The notes under the pieces are model-generated. The model was not told where the DNA came from. It made no database searches and was given only the letters and a program-made list of their open reading frames with translations. A stretch of DNA of 64,000 nucleotides from a gamma proteobacterium NOR5-3 (GTDB lineage Bacteria > Pseudomonadota > Gammaproteobacteria > Pseudomonadales > Halieaceae). The stretch is from contig DS999406.1 in the NCBI GenBank assembly GCA_000158155.1, positions 620,924-684,923 of the forward strand, given 5' to 3'. How positions within the stretch are numbered: position 1 is the first letter of the stretch; every line of letters begins with the position of its first letter. Of this stretch, positions 23,662 to 31,899 are shown piece by piece. A program made the translations under genes and the position numbers.

Positions 23662-23910
23662 GAGCTGCTCGCGCATCTCCATCGGCGCTTGAGTATTAAA
23701 CAGCGCGCTCGACGGACGCTCGAGCAAACCGAAGTCGAACCACCAGCGGCCGTCAGGACATGACTGCCGATAGAGCGGCAAGAGGCAGCACTGACCAGGC
23801 GAGGCAGGCGGTGGCCCTTTGAGCGTCCGTCGAGCGCGTTTAACAGTGCTGAGGCTTATCTGGAGATGCGCGAGCAGCTCAAAGGGCTGCCGCCTGTCTC
23901 GCCGACGTCA
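23662..23910. repeat. Nested palindromic repeat element (about 250 bp)
   Basis: This sits in the 346-base space between the HSDL2-like SDR and yggX. A 20-bp perfect inverted repeat (23662-23681 with 23861-23880) encloses a second perfect 18-bp inverted repeat (23704-23721 with 23821-23838). Both share the centre 23771, and both intervening spacers are 22 bases with little similarity. A third, imperfect inverted repeat of about 33 bp pairs 23791-23823 with 23878-23910 around centre 23850, enclosing the right arm of the first. On the minus strand the left arm reads as a protein tail ending in a stop near 23660; on the plus strand the right arm reads a matching peptide. No transposase or terminal duplication is visible. 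It may be a REP/MITE-like element or a structured RNA. Confidence 0.8.
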
Positions 23911-23932
23911 AAACCAGTCACTCAGGCCTTTC

Positions 23933-24205
23933 TTACGATTCTGGTGGAACGTAGCCCTCTGCCTGATCGTATTCTTCGCCGGCTAAAAACTTGTCCATCT
24001 CTTGCTGCAGATATTTGCGGGCTTCGGGATCGATGAGGCTCAGCTGCTTTTCGTTAATCAGCATAGTTTGATGCGCCTGCCATTCTCCCCAGGCCTGCTT
24101 GGACACATTCTCAAAGATATCCTGTCCTTTGGGGCCCGGATAAGGCGGTGCATCCAGGCCGGGTAAGTCCTGTTGATGCTTGCGGCAGAAAACCTGTCGG
24201 CTCAT
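23933..24205 (-). CDS. yggX: Probable Fe(2+)-trafficking protein YggX
   Basis: A 90-residue cytoplasmic protein of standard length. The family signature begins [27 protein letters not shown], with Cys7 in the conserved position, followed by [20 protein letters not shown] and the C-terminal block [20 protein letters not shown]. YggX is linked to protection of iron-sulfur clusters from oxidative damage. Its ATG overlaps the mutY stop by four bases. That fits the conserved mutY-yggX operon, in which YggX may help keep the MutY cluster intact. Confidence 0.95.
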   Translation of the reverse strand: MSRQVFCRKHQQDLPGLDAPPYPGPKGQDIFENVSKQAWGEWQAHQTMLINEKQLSLIDPEARKYLQQEMDKFLAGEEYDQAEGYVPPES

Positions 24206-25281
24206 GGTTTTTTGTCTCCTTTTGGTGAATCGGTAACGACAGCAGCTGCTGCTTGCCAGAGGCGTTTTACAGGAGCGGCTAATCCCACTTCCGGTGACTC
24301 CTCGGCCGGCCAGAAGCGCAGCTGATCCTGCTCGCTGATCATTGTGGGTGTTCGCGACAGTGTAAGCAGCAGCGGGCTTATCTCAAGATGATAATGGCTG
24401 AAGCTGTGGCGAAGAGCAGGTAGTTCTGTGACTGCCTCTATCTCTGCAAACAGCGTTTCTTCGCAGTAGCGAGCGGCGCTCGCGGCGTCCTCGACCTCCG
24501 GAAAGCACCACAGGCCGCCCCAGATTCCCGACGATGGGCGGCGCTCCAGTAGGAAATCTCCATCGGGGGTGTGCGCGATCACAAAGTGAGTGTGGCGGGT
24601 AGAGATCGTCTTTTTCGGCTTTTTGCCTGGAAAATCACCCTGACGCTCAAGCTCCAGCGCCGCGCAGCCTTTGGCCAGAGGGCAGCGCTGGCAATCTGGC
24701 TTGGAGCGGGTACAGAGCGTTGCGCCCAAATCCATGATGGCCTGCGTGTAGTGGGCGACGCGGGACTGGGGCGTGTGTTGTTCAGCCAGATCCCAAAGCG
24801 CTGCCGCAACGGCGGTTTTGCCCGGCCAGCCCTCTACCGCATGAAAGCGCGCCAATACCCGCTTTACGTTGCCATCAAGTATTGCGGCTCTGCCGCCTAA
24901 GGCCGTCGATAAAATAGCACCGGCAGTGGATCGGCCTACCCCCGGTAGGGCCTGCAGTGCATCAACATCCGCAGGGAACTCCCCGGCGAAGTCCCTCACG
25001 ATAGTTTTGGCCGCTTTGTGCAGGTTCCGCGCCCGGGCGTAGTAGCCCAGACCGCTCCAGTGATGCAGGACTTGGTCCGTCTCGGCGCTGGCCAGCGCAT
25101 GTATATCGGGAAAGCTTGCGATGAACCGCTCGTAGTAGGGAATCACCGTAGCTACCTGGGTCTGCTGCAACATAATTTCTGACAGCCAGACATGATAGGG
25201 CGTGGCATCGCGCTGCCAGGGCAGGTTGTGGCGGCCATGATCGTCATACCAGGCCAGCAGGCGTGTAGCGAAGTCGTCCAT
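24202..25281 (-). CDS. mutY: A/G-specific adenine glycosylase
   Basis: A 359-residue base-excision repair enzyme that removes adenine mispaired with 8-oxoguanine. The catalytic glutamate is in [10 protein letters not shown], the helix-hairpin-helix is [13 protein letters not shown], and the catalytic aspartate is in [13 protein letters not shown]. The four cysteines of the [4Fe-4S] cluster are in [17 protein letters not shown] (spacing 6-2-5). The C-terminal Nudix-like 8-oxoG recognition domain begins near 230. I use the ATG at 25281 because the canonical N terminus starts there; a longer frame to 25371 would run across the hisB promoter. It is divergent from hisB and coupled to yggX. Confidence 0.95.
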   Translation of the reverse strand: MDDFATRLLAWYDDHGRHNLPWQRDATPYHVWLSEIMLQQTQVATVIPYYERFIASFPDIHALASAETDQVLHHWSGLGYYARARNLHKAAKTIVRDFAGEFPADVDALQALPGVGRSTAGAILSTALGGRAAILDGNVKRVLARFHAVEGWPGKTAVAAALWDLAEQHTPQSRVAHYTQAIMDLGATLCTRSKPDCQRCPLAKGCAALELERQGDFPGKKPKKTISTRHTHFVIAHTPDGDFLLERRPSSGIWGGLWCFPEVEDAASAARYCEETLFAEIEAVTELPALRHSFSHYHLEISPLLLTLSRTPTMISEQDQLRFWPAEESPEVGLAAPVKRLWQAAAAVVTDSPKGDKKP

Positions 25282-25344
25282 AATCGGTGGCGAGACTATC
25301 CTCGCGGCGGCAGAATTGCCAATGAATTGACCGATGGCCTCGCC

Positions 25345-25350
25345 TATAAT
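25345..25350 (+). promoter_or_regulatory. Probable -10 box of the hisB promoter
   Basis: A perfect TATAAT lies 40 bases before the hisB start in the 108-base space divergent from mutY. The -35 region is weak, so this is offered as a single-box call. Confidence 0.5.
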
Positions 25351-25389
25351 GCGCGCTTTCGCGAATCCCATCGCGAGCGGGAGAAAAAC

Positions 25390-25995
25390 ATGTCACAAAG
25401 CAGCTCACAGCGCAGCGCTACGGTTAGCCGCGATACGCTGGAAACACAGATCACCGTGTCGGTGAATCTTGATGGCAGCGGCAAAGCCGAATTTGATACG
25501 GGTCTTCCGTTTCTTGAGCATATGCTGGATCAAATAGCCCGCCACGGCATGATGGATATCAACATAAAGGCGAATGGCGATCTGCACATCGACGCGCACC
25601 ACACCGTCGAGGATATCGGCATTACTCTGGGTCAGGCCTTTACCAAGGCCGTGGGCGAGCGCAAAGGCATTCAGCGCTACGGGCACGCCTATGTACCTCT
25701 GGATGAGGCGCTGTCGCGGGTTGTGATCGACTTCTCCGGGCGCCCTGGTCTTGAGTTTCATGTTCCCTTCACTCGCTCGGCCGTGGGTAATTTTGATGTG
25801 GACCTGTTCTACGAGTTCTTTCAGGGCTTTGTGAATCACGCTCTGGTGACTCTGCACATCGACAATTTGCGCGGCGCAAATAGTCATCACCAGATCGAGA
25901 CGGTGTTTAAGGCCTTTGGTCGCGCTTTGCGCATGGCACTGAGCGCAGATCCCGCTATGGCAGGCGTTACTCCATCCACCAAAGGTGTGCTCTAG
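25390..25995 (+). CDS. hisB: Imidazoleglycerol-phosphate dehydratase
   Basis: A 201-residue monofunctional HisB that removes water from imidazoleglycerol phosphate to give imidazoleacetol phosphate (step six of the histidine pathway). The manganese-binding motifs are seen in [24 protein letters not shown] and [15 protein letters not shown]. Length equals the stand-alone enzyme; no fused histidinol phosphatase is present. The ATG at 25390 has a purine-rich GGGAGAAAAA ahead of it. It is the first gene of hisB-hisH-hisA-hisF. Confidence 0.95.
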   Translation: MSQSSSQRSATVSRDTLETQITVSVNLDGSGKAEFDTGLPFLEHMLDQIARHGMMDINIKANGDLHIDAHHTVEDIGITLGQAFTKAVGERKGIQRYGHAYVPLDEALSRVVIDFSGRPGLEFHVPFTRSAVGNFDVDLFYEFFQGFVNHALVTLHIDNLRGANSHHQIETVFKAFGRALRMALSADPAMAGVTPSTKGVL

Positions 25996-26013
25996 CCCCA
26001 GCGGGCTTTTTTT
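25994..26013 (+). terminator. Short hairpin with T7 tract between hisB and hisH
   Basis: AGCCC-CAGC-GGGCT runs directly into seven thymines and begins within the hisB stop codon. The stem is only five base pairs, so it may be a partial terminator that lowers hisH-hisA-hisF transcription relative to hisB. Confidence 0.55.
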
Positions 26014-26037
26014 CAGAACACGCCAGGGAGACCCACT

Positions 26038-26688
26038 GTGGGTGAGACGGTCGCAGTAATTGATTACGGCATGGGCAATCTACACTCTGTGGAGAGCGCA
26101 TTGCAGCATGTCGGTGCCCAGAAGGTCATCGTGACTCATGATGCCGATCTTATTCGCAGCGCAGATCGTGTTGTGTTTCCCGGTGTGGGCGCCATACGCG
26201 ACTGTATGTCGGAGATTCGTCGCCTGCATTGCGACGCCCTGTTGGACACTGCGCTGCGCGAGCAGCACAAGCCGGTGCTGGCGATCTGTGTGGGCATGCA
26301 GGCATTGATGCAGCGCTCCGAAGAGAACGGCGGAGTTGATTGTCTGGGCCTGCTGGGCGGCGAAGTCCGACACTTTGGGAGCCCGTTGGCTGATCACGAC
26401 GGCCGTCGGCTGAAAGTACCTCACATGGGCTGGAACCGTGTTCACCAGGAACGCGCTCACCCGCTGTGGCACAACATTGCCAATGGCGAACGCTTTTACT
26501 TCGTCCACAGCTACTACGTGCACGCCAGTGATCGCTCACTGCTTGCGGGAAGCCTTGATTACGGCGTGAAGGCCGATGCGGCCCTGGCGAGAGATAATTT
26601 GTTTGCGGTGCAGTTTCACCCGGAAAAGAGCCACCGGGCGGGATTGCAGCTTCTGAGTAACTTTTTGGATTGGAATGGAACATGCTGA
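26038..26688 (+). CDS. hisH: Imidazole glycerol phosphate synthase, glutaminase subunit
   Basis: A 216-residue class I glutamine amidotransferase that feeds ammonia to HisF. The catalytic cysteine lies in [12 protein letters not shown] and the His-Glu pair in [13 protein letters not shown]. The N terminus [18 protein letters not shown] is the classic HisH opening. It starts with GTG at 26038 after a GGGAG site. Its last seven bases overlap the hisA start, implying coupled translation. Confidence 0.95.
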   Translation: MGETVAVIDYGMGNLHSVESALQHVGAQKVIVTHDADLIRSADRVVFPGVGAIRDCMSEIRRLHCDALLDTALREQHKPVLAICVGMQALMQRSEENGGVDCLGLLGGEVRHFGSPLADHDGRRLKVPHMGWNRVHQERAHPLWHNIANGERFYFVHSYYVHASDRSLLAGSLDYGVKADAALARDNLFAVQFHPEKSHRAGLQLLSNFLDWNGTC

Positions 26689-27419
26689 TTATCCCTGCGA
26701 TCGACCTTAAGGACGGCCAGTGCGTCCGGCTTCGTCAGGGCGAAATGGACGATAGCACCGTGTTTTCTGACGATCCTGTTGCCACCGCCCAGCGTTGGGT
26801 AGATGCGGGGTGTCGCCGCCTACATTTGGTAGATCTGAACGGTGCTTTTGCCGGCGCGCCGGTGAATGGCGATGCTGTGACAGCGATTGCTGCCAGGTTT
26901 CCGGACCTGCCTATTCAGATCGGCGGCGGAATTCGTACACTCGAAACCATTGAGTTCTACCTTAAGGCAGGAGTGAGCTACGTGATTATCGGCACTCAGG
27001 CGGTTAAGCAGCCGACCTTTGTGGCTGAGGCCTGTGCTGCTTTTGAGGGCAAAATTATTGTGGGTCTTGATGCTCGGGATGGCCGGGTTGCCACAGATGG
27101 CTGGGCCGAAGTGTCGGCGTTGCAGGCCACGGATCTGGCCCGGCGCTTTGCCGGCGATGGCGTCAGTGCCATCGTTTACACCGACATAGCCCGGGACGGC
27201 ATGATGCAGGGTGTGAATGTCGAAGCCACTCTGGATGTGGCTCAGGCCGGGGGTATTCCGGTGATCGCCTCAGGCGGCATTACCAATATGCGCGATATTC
27301 GGGCGCTGGCGGAGCTCGGTGGTGCCGGCATCATGGGTGCCATTACGGGGCGTGCGATTTACGAAGGCTCCCTGGACCTGGCCGAAGCTCAAAAATTCTG
27401 TGATGAGCGGGACGCCTGA
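26682..27419 (+). CDS. hisA: ProFAR isomerase (HisA)
   Basis: A 245-residue (beta/alpha)8-barrel enzyme that isomerises ProFAR to PRFAR. The N-terminal catalytic aspartate is in [15 protein letters not shown]; the second is in [14 protein letters not shown]. Phosphate-binding loops IQIGGGIRT and [12 protein letters not shown] are intact. The ATG at 26682 lies inside the hisH stop region and the stop TGA overlaps the hisF start (TGATG). Confidence 0.95.
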   Translation: MLIIPAIDLKDGQCVRLRQGEMDDSTVFSDDPVATAQRWVDAGCRRLHLVDLNGAFAGAPVNGDAVTAIAARFPDLPIQIGGGIRTLETIEFYLKAGVSYVIIGTQAVKQPTFVAEACAAFEGKIIVGLDARDGRVATDGWAEVSALQATDLARRFAGDGVSAIVYTDIARDGMMQGVNVEATLDVAQAGGIPVIASGGITNMRDIRALAELGGAGIMGAITGRAIYEGSLDLAEAQKFCDERDA

Positions 27420-28192
27420 TGGGACTTGCCCGGCGCATTATTCCCTGTCTGGATGTGGACAATGGCCGCGTCGTTAAGGGCGTTAACTTTGTCGATATCC
27501 GTGATGCGGGCGACCCCGTGGAAATCGCCGCGCGCTATAACGAGCAAGGCGCTGACGAGATCACCTTTTTGGATATCACCGCCAGTCACGAAAATCGTGA
27601 CACCACGGTACACATGGTCGAGGCCATTGCGCGGGAGGTGTTTATACCGTTGACCGTCGGTGGTGGGATTCGCAGCGTCGAGGACATTCGCACCATGCTC
27701 AACGCCGGAGCCGATAAAGTGAGCATCAATACGGCGGCGATTCATGATCCCGACCTGGTGCGCCGGGCATCGGAGCGGTTTGGGGCCCAGTGCATCGTGG
27801 TGGCTATCGACGCCAAGCGTGTGGACGATGTGGACGGTCAGCCGCGCTATGAGATTTTCACCCACGGCGGACGCAAGCCCACGGGTATCAATGCCGTGGA
27901 GTGGGCGCAGCGCATGGCACAGCTCGGTGCCGGGGAGATACTGCTGACCAGCATGGATCGGGATGGCACCCGGGACGGATTTGAATTGGGAGTAACCCGC
28001 GCCATCACTGATGCCGTGGATATTCCGGTGATTGCTTCGGGGGGCGTGGGCACGCTGCAGCATTTGGTTGATGGCGTCACCGAGGGCGGTGCAGACGCTG
28101 TGCTCGCTGCCAGCATCTTCCACTTCGGCGAGTTTACGGTGGGGCAGGCCAAGGACTACATGGCTGCTGCGGGAATCGAGGTGCGAGTCTAG
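27419..28192 (+). CDS. hisF: Imidazole glycerol phosphate synthase, cyclase subunit
   Basis: A 257-residue barrel enzyme that, with HisH, converts PRFAR and ammonia to imidazoleglycerol phosphate and AICAR. The catalytic aspartates lie in [16 protein letters not shown] and [14 protein letters not shown]. Phosphate loops [10 protein letters not shown] and [11 protein letters not shown] are present, as is KVSINTAAI. It is the last gene of the cluster and abuts the convergent hydrolase gene without a spacer. hisG, hisD, hisC, hisI and hisE are not in this window. Confidence 0.95.
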   Translation: MGLARRIIPCLDVDNGRVVKGVNFVDIRDAGDPVEIAARYNEQGADEITFLDITASHENRDTTVHMVEAIAREVFIPLTVGGGIRSVEDIRTMLNAGADKVSINTAAIHDPDLVRRASERFGAQCIVVAIDAKRVDDVDGQPRYEIFTHGGRKPTGINAVEWAQRMAQLGAGEILLTSMDRDGTRDGFELGVTRAITDAVDIPVIASGGVGTLQHLVDGVTEGGADAVLAASIFHFGEFTVGQAKDYMAAAGIEVRV

Positions 28193-29167
28193 TCAGGACC
28201 GTGCAATATATGCGCTGATCAGCCTCGCGATATCCGCGCTCGTCCCCGGAGCGAGGATGTCTCCGGTGAGCACGTGGGGGCTGAGGCTTTGGGGTTCATC
28301 TACTTTGTGAATTTTCTTGCGCGGCGCAGGCAGGGCAGCAAAACCTTCCAGTAGTTTGCTCACGGAAACCACATCGTCCCTGGGTGAATACACCAGCATT
28401 GCATTGGGAGCTCCGGCTTCGGGAGTCAGCATCACAGCAAGATTAACCAGGCGCATCATTTCTACAATCGCTGCTGTGGGGTAATCCGTGGACCAATACT
28501 TTTCCTGGAGCGGGTTGGCCGCGGTCCAGGACCGGCGCTCCCCTAAAAGCAGTCGCGCGAGCTGCGGTCCATAGGGTCCCGTAACCATGCCCGAACCGCT
28601 ACCGGCAGGCCCGAAGTTGGGTGAAACCAGCACCAGGCTATCCACCAGCGCAAAGTCCGGATGTCGCGCCATGGCCAGCGCTACCGTGGCGCCGGTAGAT
28701 GTGCCCATAAGAATGATTTTGTCGCCCAGATTCCGGGCTACCGCCAGCGCCTCAGCCCCGTCGTTCATCCAGTCTTCGGCACTGACGCCGGCCAGTTGCT
28801 GCTGCGCTCGCCCATGTCCAGCCAGGCGTGTTTCGAACAGGTTGGCCCCTAGCTCTCTGGCGATGAGTTCTGGGACCGGTGCTATTTCCTGGCGCGTGGC
28901 GGAAAATCCATGCAAGTACACCAGCGCGTACTCGCTGCGTTGCCCGGGTTCGCCGGCCCAGACCACACGCTTTTGTGCTCCCGGCGTAAGGCCAAACTCT
29001 TTCTCAGCGGCGGCCTCCCGTTCTTGCAAATAGCGGTCTACGGCAGCGGGAACAGCCGCAGTGGGAGGCGTGGGAGAAAGACCCGGCGGTTTGGTGATCC
29101 AGGCACCGGCGGCAACCAGAGTTACCGTGATGCCCAGCGCAGCCAGAAGTCGTGTTTTGCCGCTCAT
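28193..29167 (-). CDS. Membrane-anchored or exported alpha/beta hydrolase
   Basis: A 324-residue serine hydrolase. An N-terminal hydrophobic segment (about 6-25) suggests a signal anchor. The oxyanion region is LVYLHGFSATRQE, the nucleophile elbow is ILMGTSTGATVAL (serine in GTSTG), and Asp and His are likely in YSPRDDVVS and near SLSPHVLTGD. It has general lysophospholipase/carboxylesterase character, and the substrate is unknown. It is preceded on the same strand by ctpA, about 50 bases away, and abuts hisF. Confidence 0.82.
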   Translation of the reverse strand: MSGKTRLLAALGITVTLVAAGAWITKPPGLSPTPPTAAVPAAVDRYLQEREAAAEKEFGLTPGAQKRVVWAGEPGQRSEYALVYLHGFSATRQEIAPVPELIARELGANLFETRLAGHGRAQQQLAGVSAEDWMNDGAEALAVARNLGDKIILMGTSTGATVALAMARHPDFALVDSLVLVSPNFGPAGSGSGMVTGPYGPQLARLLLGERRSWTAANPLQEKYWSTDYPTAAIVEMMRLVNLAVMLTPEAGAPNAMLVYSPRDDVVSVSKLLEGFAALPAPRKKIHKVDEPQSLSPHVLTGDILAPGTSADIARLISAYIARS

Positions 29168-29217
29168 TCGCGCTTAGTTAATGTCAGGCTGGGAGCCGGG
29201 TTCGCGTTGCCGGACTC

Positions 29218-30618
29218 TCAGGAGTCTCGGCCGGGGTCTTCTGCGGCGGCGGTTTGCTGTCCCCGGGGCAGGAGGTGGGGCTGCCGCGGATTGATAATGT
29301 TAATACCCTTGAGCAGGATCAGCGCTTCATACAGTTGATTGTCTCGCGAGATAAGCCCTTTGCTCGCTTCAGCCTCTACCGCCTCCTGATCGGTGGTGTT
29401 ATCCAGGTGTCCCGCAAGATCTTTCTCGCTGACGCGACGGGAGTCGTCAAAGGTTTCGACCTTTGCCCGCTCCACAATGATATCCGGATGAATGCCTTCA
29501 GCCTGAATTGATCGGCCGTTGGGTGTGAAGTAACGCGCGGTTGTGAGCTTCACCGCCCGAGACTCAGAAATGGGCATGACCGTTTGCACCGAGCCCTTGC
29601 CGAAGCTCTGTGTCCCCATGACCACTGCTCGGGCGTGATCCTGCAGTGCTCCGGCGACAATTTCGGACGCGCTGGCCGACCCGCGATTGATCAGAATAAC
29701 CAGTGGCGTGCCCCCGGTGATATCACCGGCGGTGGCGTCATAATTTTGCGCCGCGTTATTCAGGCGGCCCTCGGTGTAAACAACGTTGCCGCTTTCCATA
29801 AACAATCCGGCGACATCCACGCTCGCGCCCAGTACACCACCGGGATTGTTGCGAAGATCCAGAACGAGGCCCTTCAGTGGCTGCTCAGCCTGCAGCTTCT
29901 CAATAGACGCTTTTACATCATCCCCGGTTTTTTGTTGGAACTGTGAAATGCGAAGATAGCCAAAGCCTGGCTCCAGCCATCGCTCGCGAACACTTGCCAC
30001 GCGAATGATGTCTCGCACCAGTGTGAGATCAAAGGGTTCCTGCTCCCCGGGACGTCCAATGGTCACGACAATCTCACTGCCCTTGGGGCCGCGCATTTTT
30101 TCTACGGATTCGTTAAGGCTCAGTCCCCTGATAGCCACATCATCGATCTTGAGAATGACGTCTCCGGACTGAATGCCGGCATCCGTCGCCGGGGAGCCAT
30201 CGATGGGCGCGATCACCTTTAAAAAGCCGTTTTCCATGCCGACTTCCAAGCCCAGGCCAGAAAACTCGCCGGTGGTTGACGTCTGTAGATCCTCGTAGGC
30301 ATCCCGCTCAAGGTAGACCGAGTGGGGGTCCAGGCCACTGAGCATGCCTTTGATGGCGTACTCCAGGAGGGTGCTGTCATCGACTTCTTCGACGTAGCCC
30401 ATGCGAATCTGATTAAAGACATCCGCGAAGGTGCGCAGCTCATCCAGAGGGAGTTCGGTGCGGGCGGTACTCTCCCTGGCACTGTCCTTGGCACTCTCCT
30501 CAGTACTATCCTGGGTACTATCCTGCGCAAAGATCGGAGTGCTGCCCAGCAACAGGCTCGCTGCGGCACCGACAAAAAAGCGGTGGAGTGATGTACGGGT
30601 CATGTTTATGGCATGCAT
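29218..30618 (-). CDS. ctpA: Carboxyl-terminal processing protease (S41)
   Basis: A periplasmic serine protease of about 466 residues. The signal peptide ends near GSTPIFAQ. It is followed by a low-complexity stretch rich in DST/ES/DSA made of short tandem repeats. The PDZ domain covers about 100-180 (GLGLEVGMENGFLKVIAP, IQSGDVILKIDD). The S41 catalytic domain has the serine in NRGSASASEIVAGAL and the lysine in FGKGSVQTVMP. Family members trim peptidoglycan hydrolases and their regulators. The frame opens at a TTG (30624); ATGs at 30618 and 30603 are both plausible. The next gene upstream on the same strand is envC, which fits a cell-wall role. Confidence 0.92.
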   Translation of the reverse strand: MHAINMTRTSLHRFFVGAAASLLLGSTPIFAQDSTQDSTEESAKDSARESTARTELPLDELRTFADVFNQIRMGYVEEVDDSTLLEYAIKGMLSGLDPHSVYLERDAYEDLQTSTTGEFSGLGLEVGMENGFLKVIAPIDGSPATDAGIQSGDVILKIDDVAIRGLSLNESVEKMRGPKGSEIVVTIGRPGEQEPFDLTLVRDIIRVASVRERWLEPGFGYLRISQFQQKTGDDVKASIEKLQAEQPLKGLVLDLRNNPGGVLGASVDVAGLFMESGNVVYTEGRLNNAAQNYDATAGDITGGTPLVILINRGSASASEIVAGALQDHARAVVMGTQSFGKGSVQTVMPISESRAVKLTTARYFTPNGRSIQAEGIHPDIIVERAKVETFDDSRRVSEKDLAGHLDNTTDQEAVEAEASKGLISRDNQLYEALILLKGINIINPRQPHLLPRGQQTAAAEDPGRDS

Positions 30619-30684
30619 AGTCAAATTTCGGAAACCTATTCGAGGCAGTAAGTGTAGCGTAATCGGCGCCGTAGCTAAGTAGCC

Positions 30685-31896
30685 CTAGCTTTTACACCAG
30701 CCCTGGGGGTCGGTGGGCTTTCCATCTTTGCGGATTTCGAAGTAGAGTCCGGCCTCACTCTGGCCACCGCTGTCCCCTACGGTAGAGACGGGGGCTCCTG
30801 CCGTTACCCAGTCGCCAACTTCCCGCAGGAGACTCTCATTGTGTGCATACAGGCTCAGATAGCCCTCTCCGTGATCAATCACAAGTAACAGCCCGGAGCC
30901 CCGCAGCCAGTCTGCATAAACCACGCGACCGTGGTGAATGGCAGCGACGGTGCTACCCGGCTCCGCTTTTAAGCGGACCCCCTGCCAGCGCATCTTCCCC
31001 TGATTGCGGGGGCGCCCGAAGCGACTGGTAATTCGACCCTCCACGGGCCAGCGCATGCTGCCTTTTGCAGCACTGAAAGGTTCGACATCGTCATCGGGTA
31101 TAAGTTGCGCAAGCGCAGCGTCGATTTCTGCCAGGAGGCTTTCCAGTTGCTCCCGGTCCTGTTCCCGCGCCGCGAGCTGCGCAGCTTCGCTTGCCAAGGT
31201 GCTGTCGATTTTTTTCAGCAGGTCTTTGCGTTCACTGCGTTGGGTTTCCAGTGTGCGCTGCCTTGCGGCGAGAGCAAGGCGCTGTTCTTCCAGCTGCGCT
31301 TCCCGGGTCGCGAGTTCCTGCCGGGTCTCTACCAGGGTGCCCAGCGTGTCCCGGTACGCGTCCAGGAGCTCAGTGCGGGCGGCGAGAATGTAACGGTAGT
31401 AGGCAAGCATGCGGGCCAGAAGCTGGGGGTCCTCCTCGCTGAGCAGGAGTTTGAGCTGATCGTTTCCACCACTCTTGTAAGCGTCGCGAATTTCTTTGGC
31501 CACTGCATCTCGCTGGGATGCGGCTGCCTCCTCCAATTTGCCCTGTTCCTGGGTAAGTCTGGATATCTCTTTGCGGTTACTGTCTATGGCGGAGCGCGTG
31601 ATTTGTTGTTGCTCCTGAAGACTACCCAGGGCGACTTCGCTGCGCCGCAGGTCAGCCTGCAGACCGCTGCGTTGTTTCTCCCGGGTGGCTTGCGCCGCTG
31701 CGATTCTGGCGATGTCTTTTTCGAGTTGTGCCAGGCGCTCCCGGGTCTCCCGGGCATCGGCGCTGCTGCTTTGGGCGCGTGTCTGCGGCACCACGGCAAC
31801 AGCTACCAGCAAGGTCACCATCAGCGCCAGAGCGGGCGCCCCGAGGAAAAGCGCCTGCCGATTGCGACCAGCTTGAGCAGTGCGCCTCACGGCCAA
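30685..31896 (-). CDS. envC: EnvC-like murein hydrolase activator
   Basis: A periplasmic protein of about 403 residues. A signal sequence (to QTRAQS) is followed by a long coiled coil (about 45-265) and a C-terminal LytM/M23 domain from about 285 (GRITSRFGRPRNQG). In active M23 enzymes zinc is bound by HxxxD and HxH. Here the first is replaced by MRWQGVRLKA and the second by YFEIRKDG. The domain is therefore degenerate, as in E. coli EnvC, which activates amidases AmiA and AmiB at the division site. The frame opens with TTG 31896; GTG 31890 is possible. It lies three bases after gpmI. Confidence 0.93.
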   Translation of the reverse strand: MAVRRTAQAGRNRQALFLGAPALALMVTLLVAVAVVPQTRAQSSSADARETRERLAQLEKDIARIAAAQATREKQRSGLQADLRRSEVALGSLQEQQQITRSAIDSNRKEISRLTQEQGKLEEAAASQRDAVAKEIRDAYKSGGNDQLKLLLSEEDPQLLARMLAYYRYILAARTELLDAYRDTLGTLVETRQELATREAQLEEQRLALAARQRTLETQRSERKDLLKKIDSTLASEAAQLAAREQDREQLESLLAEIDAALAQLIPDDDVEPFSAAKGSMRWPVEGRITSRFGRPRNQGKMRWQGVRLKAEPGSTVAAIHHGRVVYADWLRGSGLLLVIDHGEGYLSLYAHNESLLREVGDWVTAGAPVSTVGDSGGQSEAGLYFEIRKDGKPTDPQGWCKS

Positions 31897-31899
31897 TGA

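Noticed and set aside
23697..23845. Integron attC-like site within the palindrome
   Set aside because: The RYYYAAC and GTTRRRY core boxes are not matched at the arm ends, and there is no integrase or cassette array.
27389..28123. Minus-strand frame opposite hisF
   Set aside because: hisF is intact with both catalytic aspartates; the antisense frame is a composition effect.
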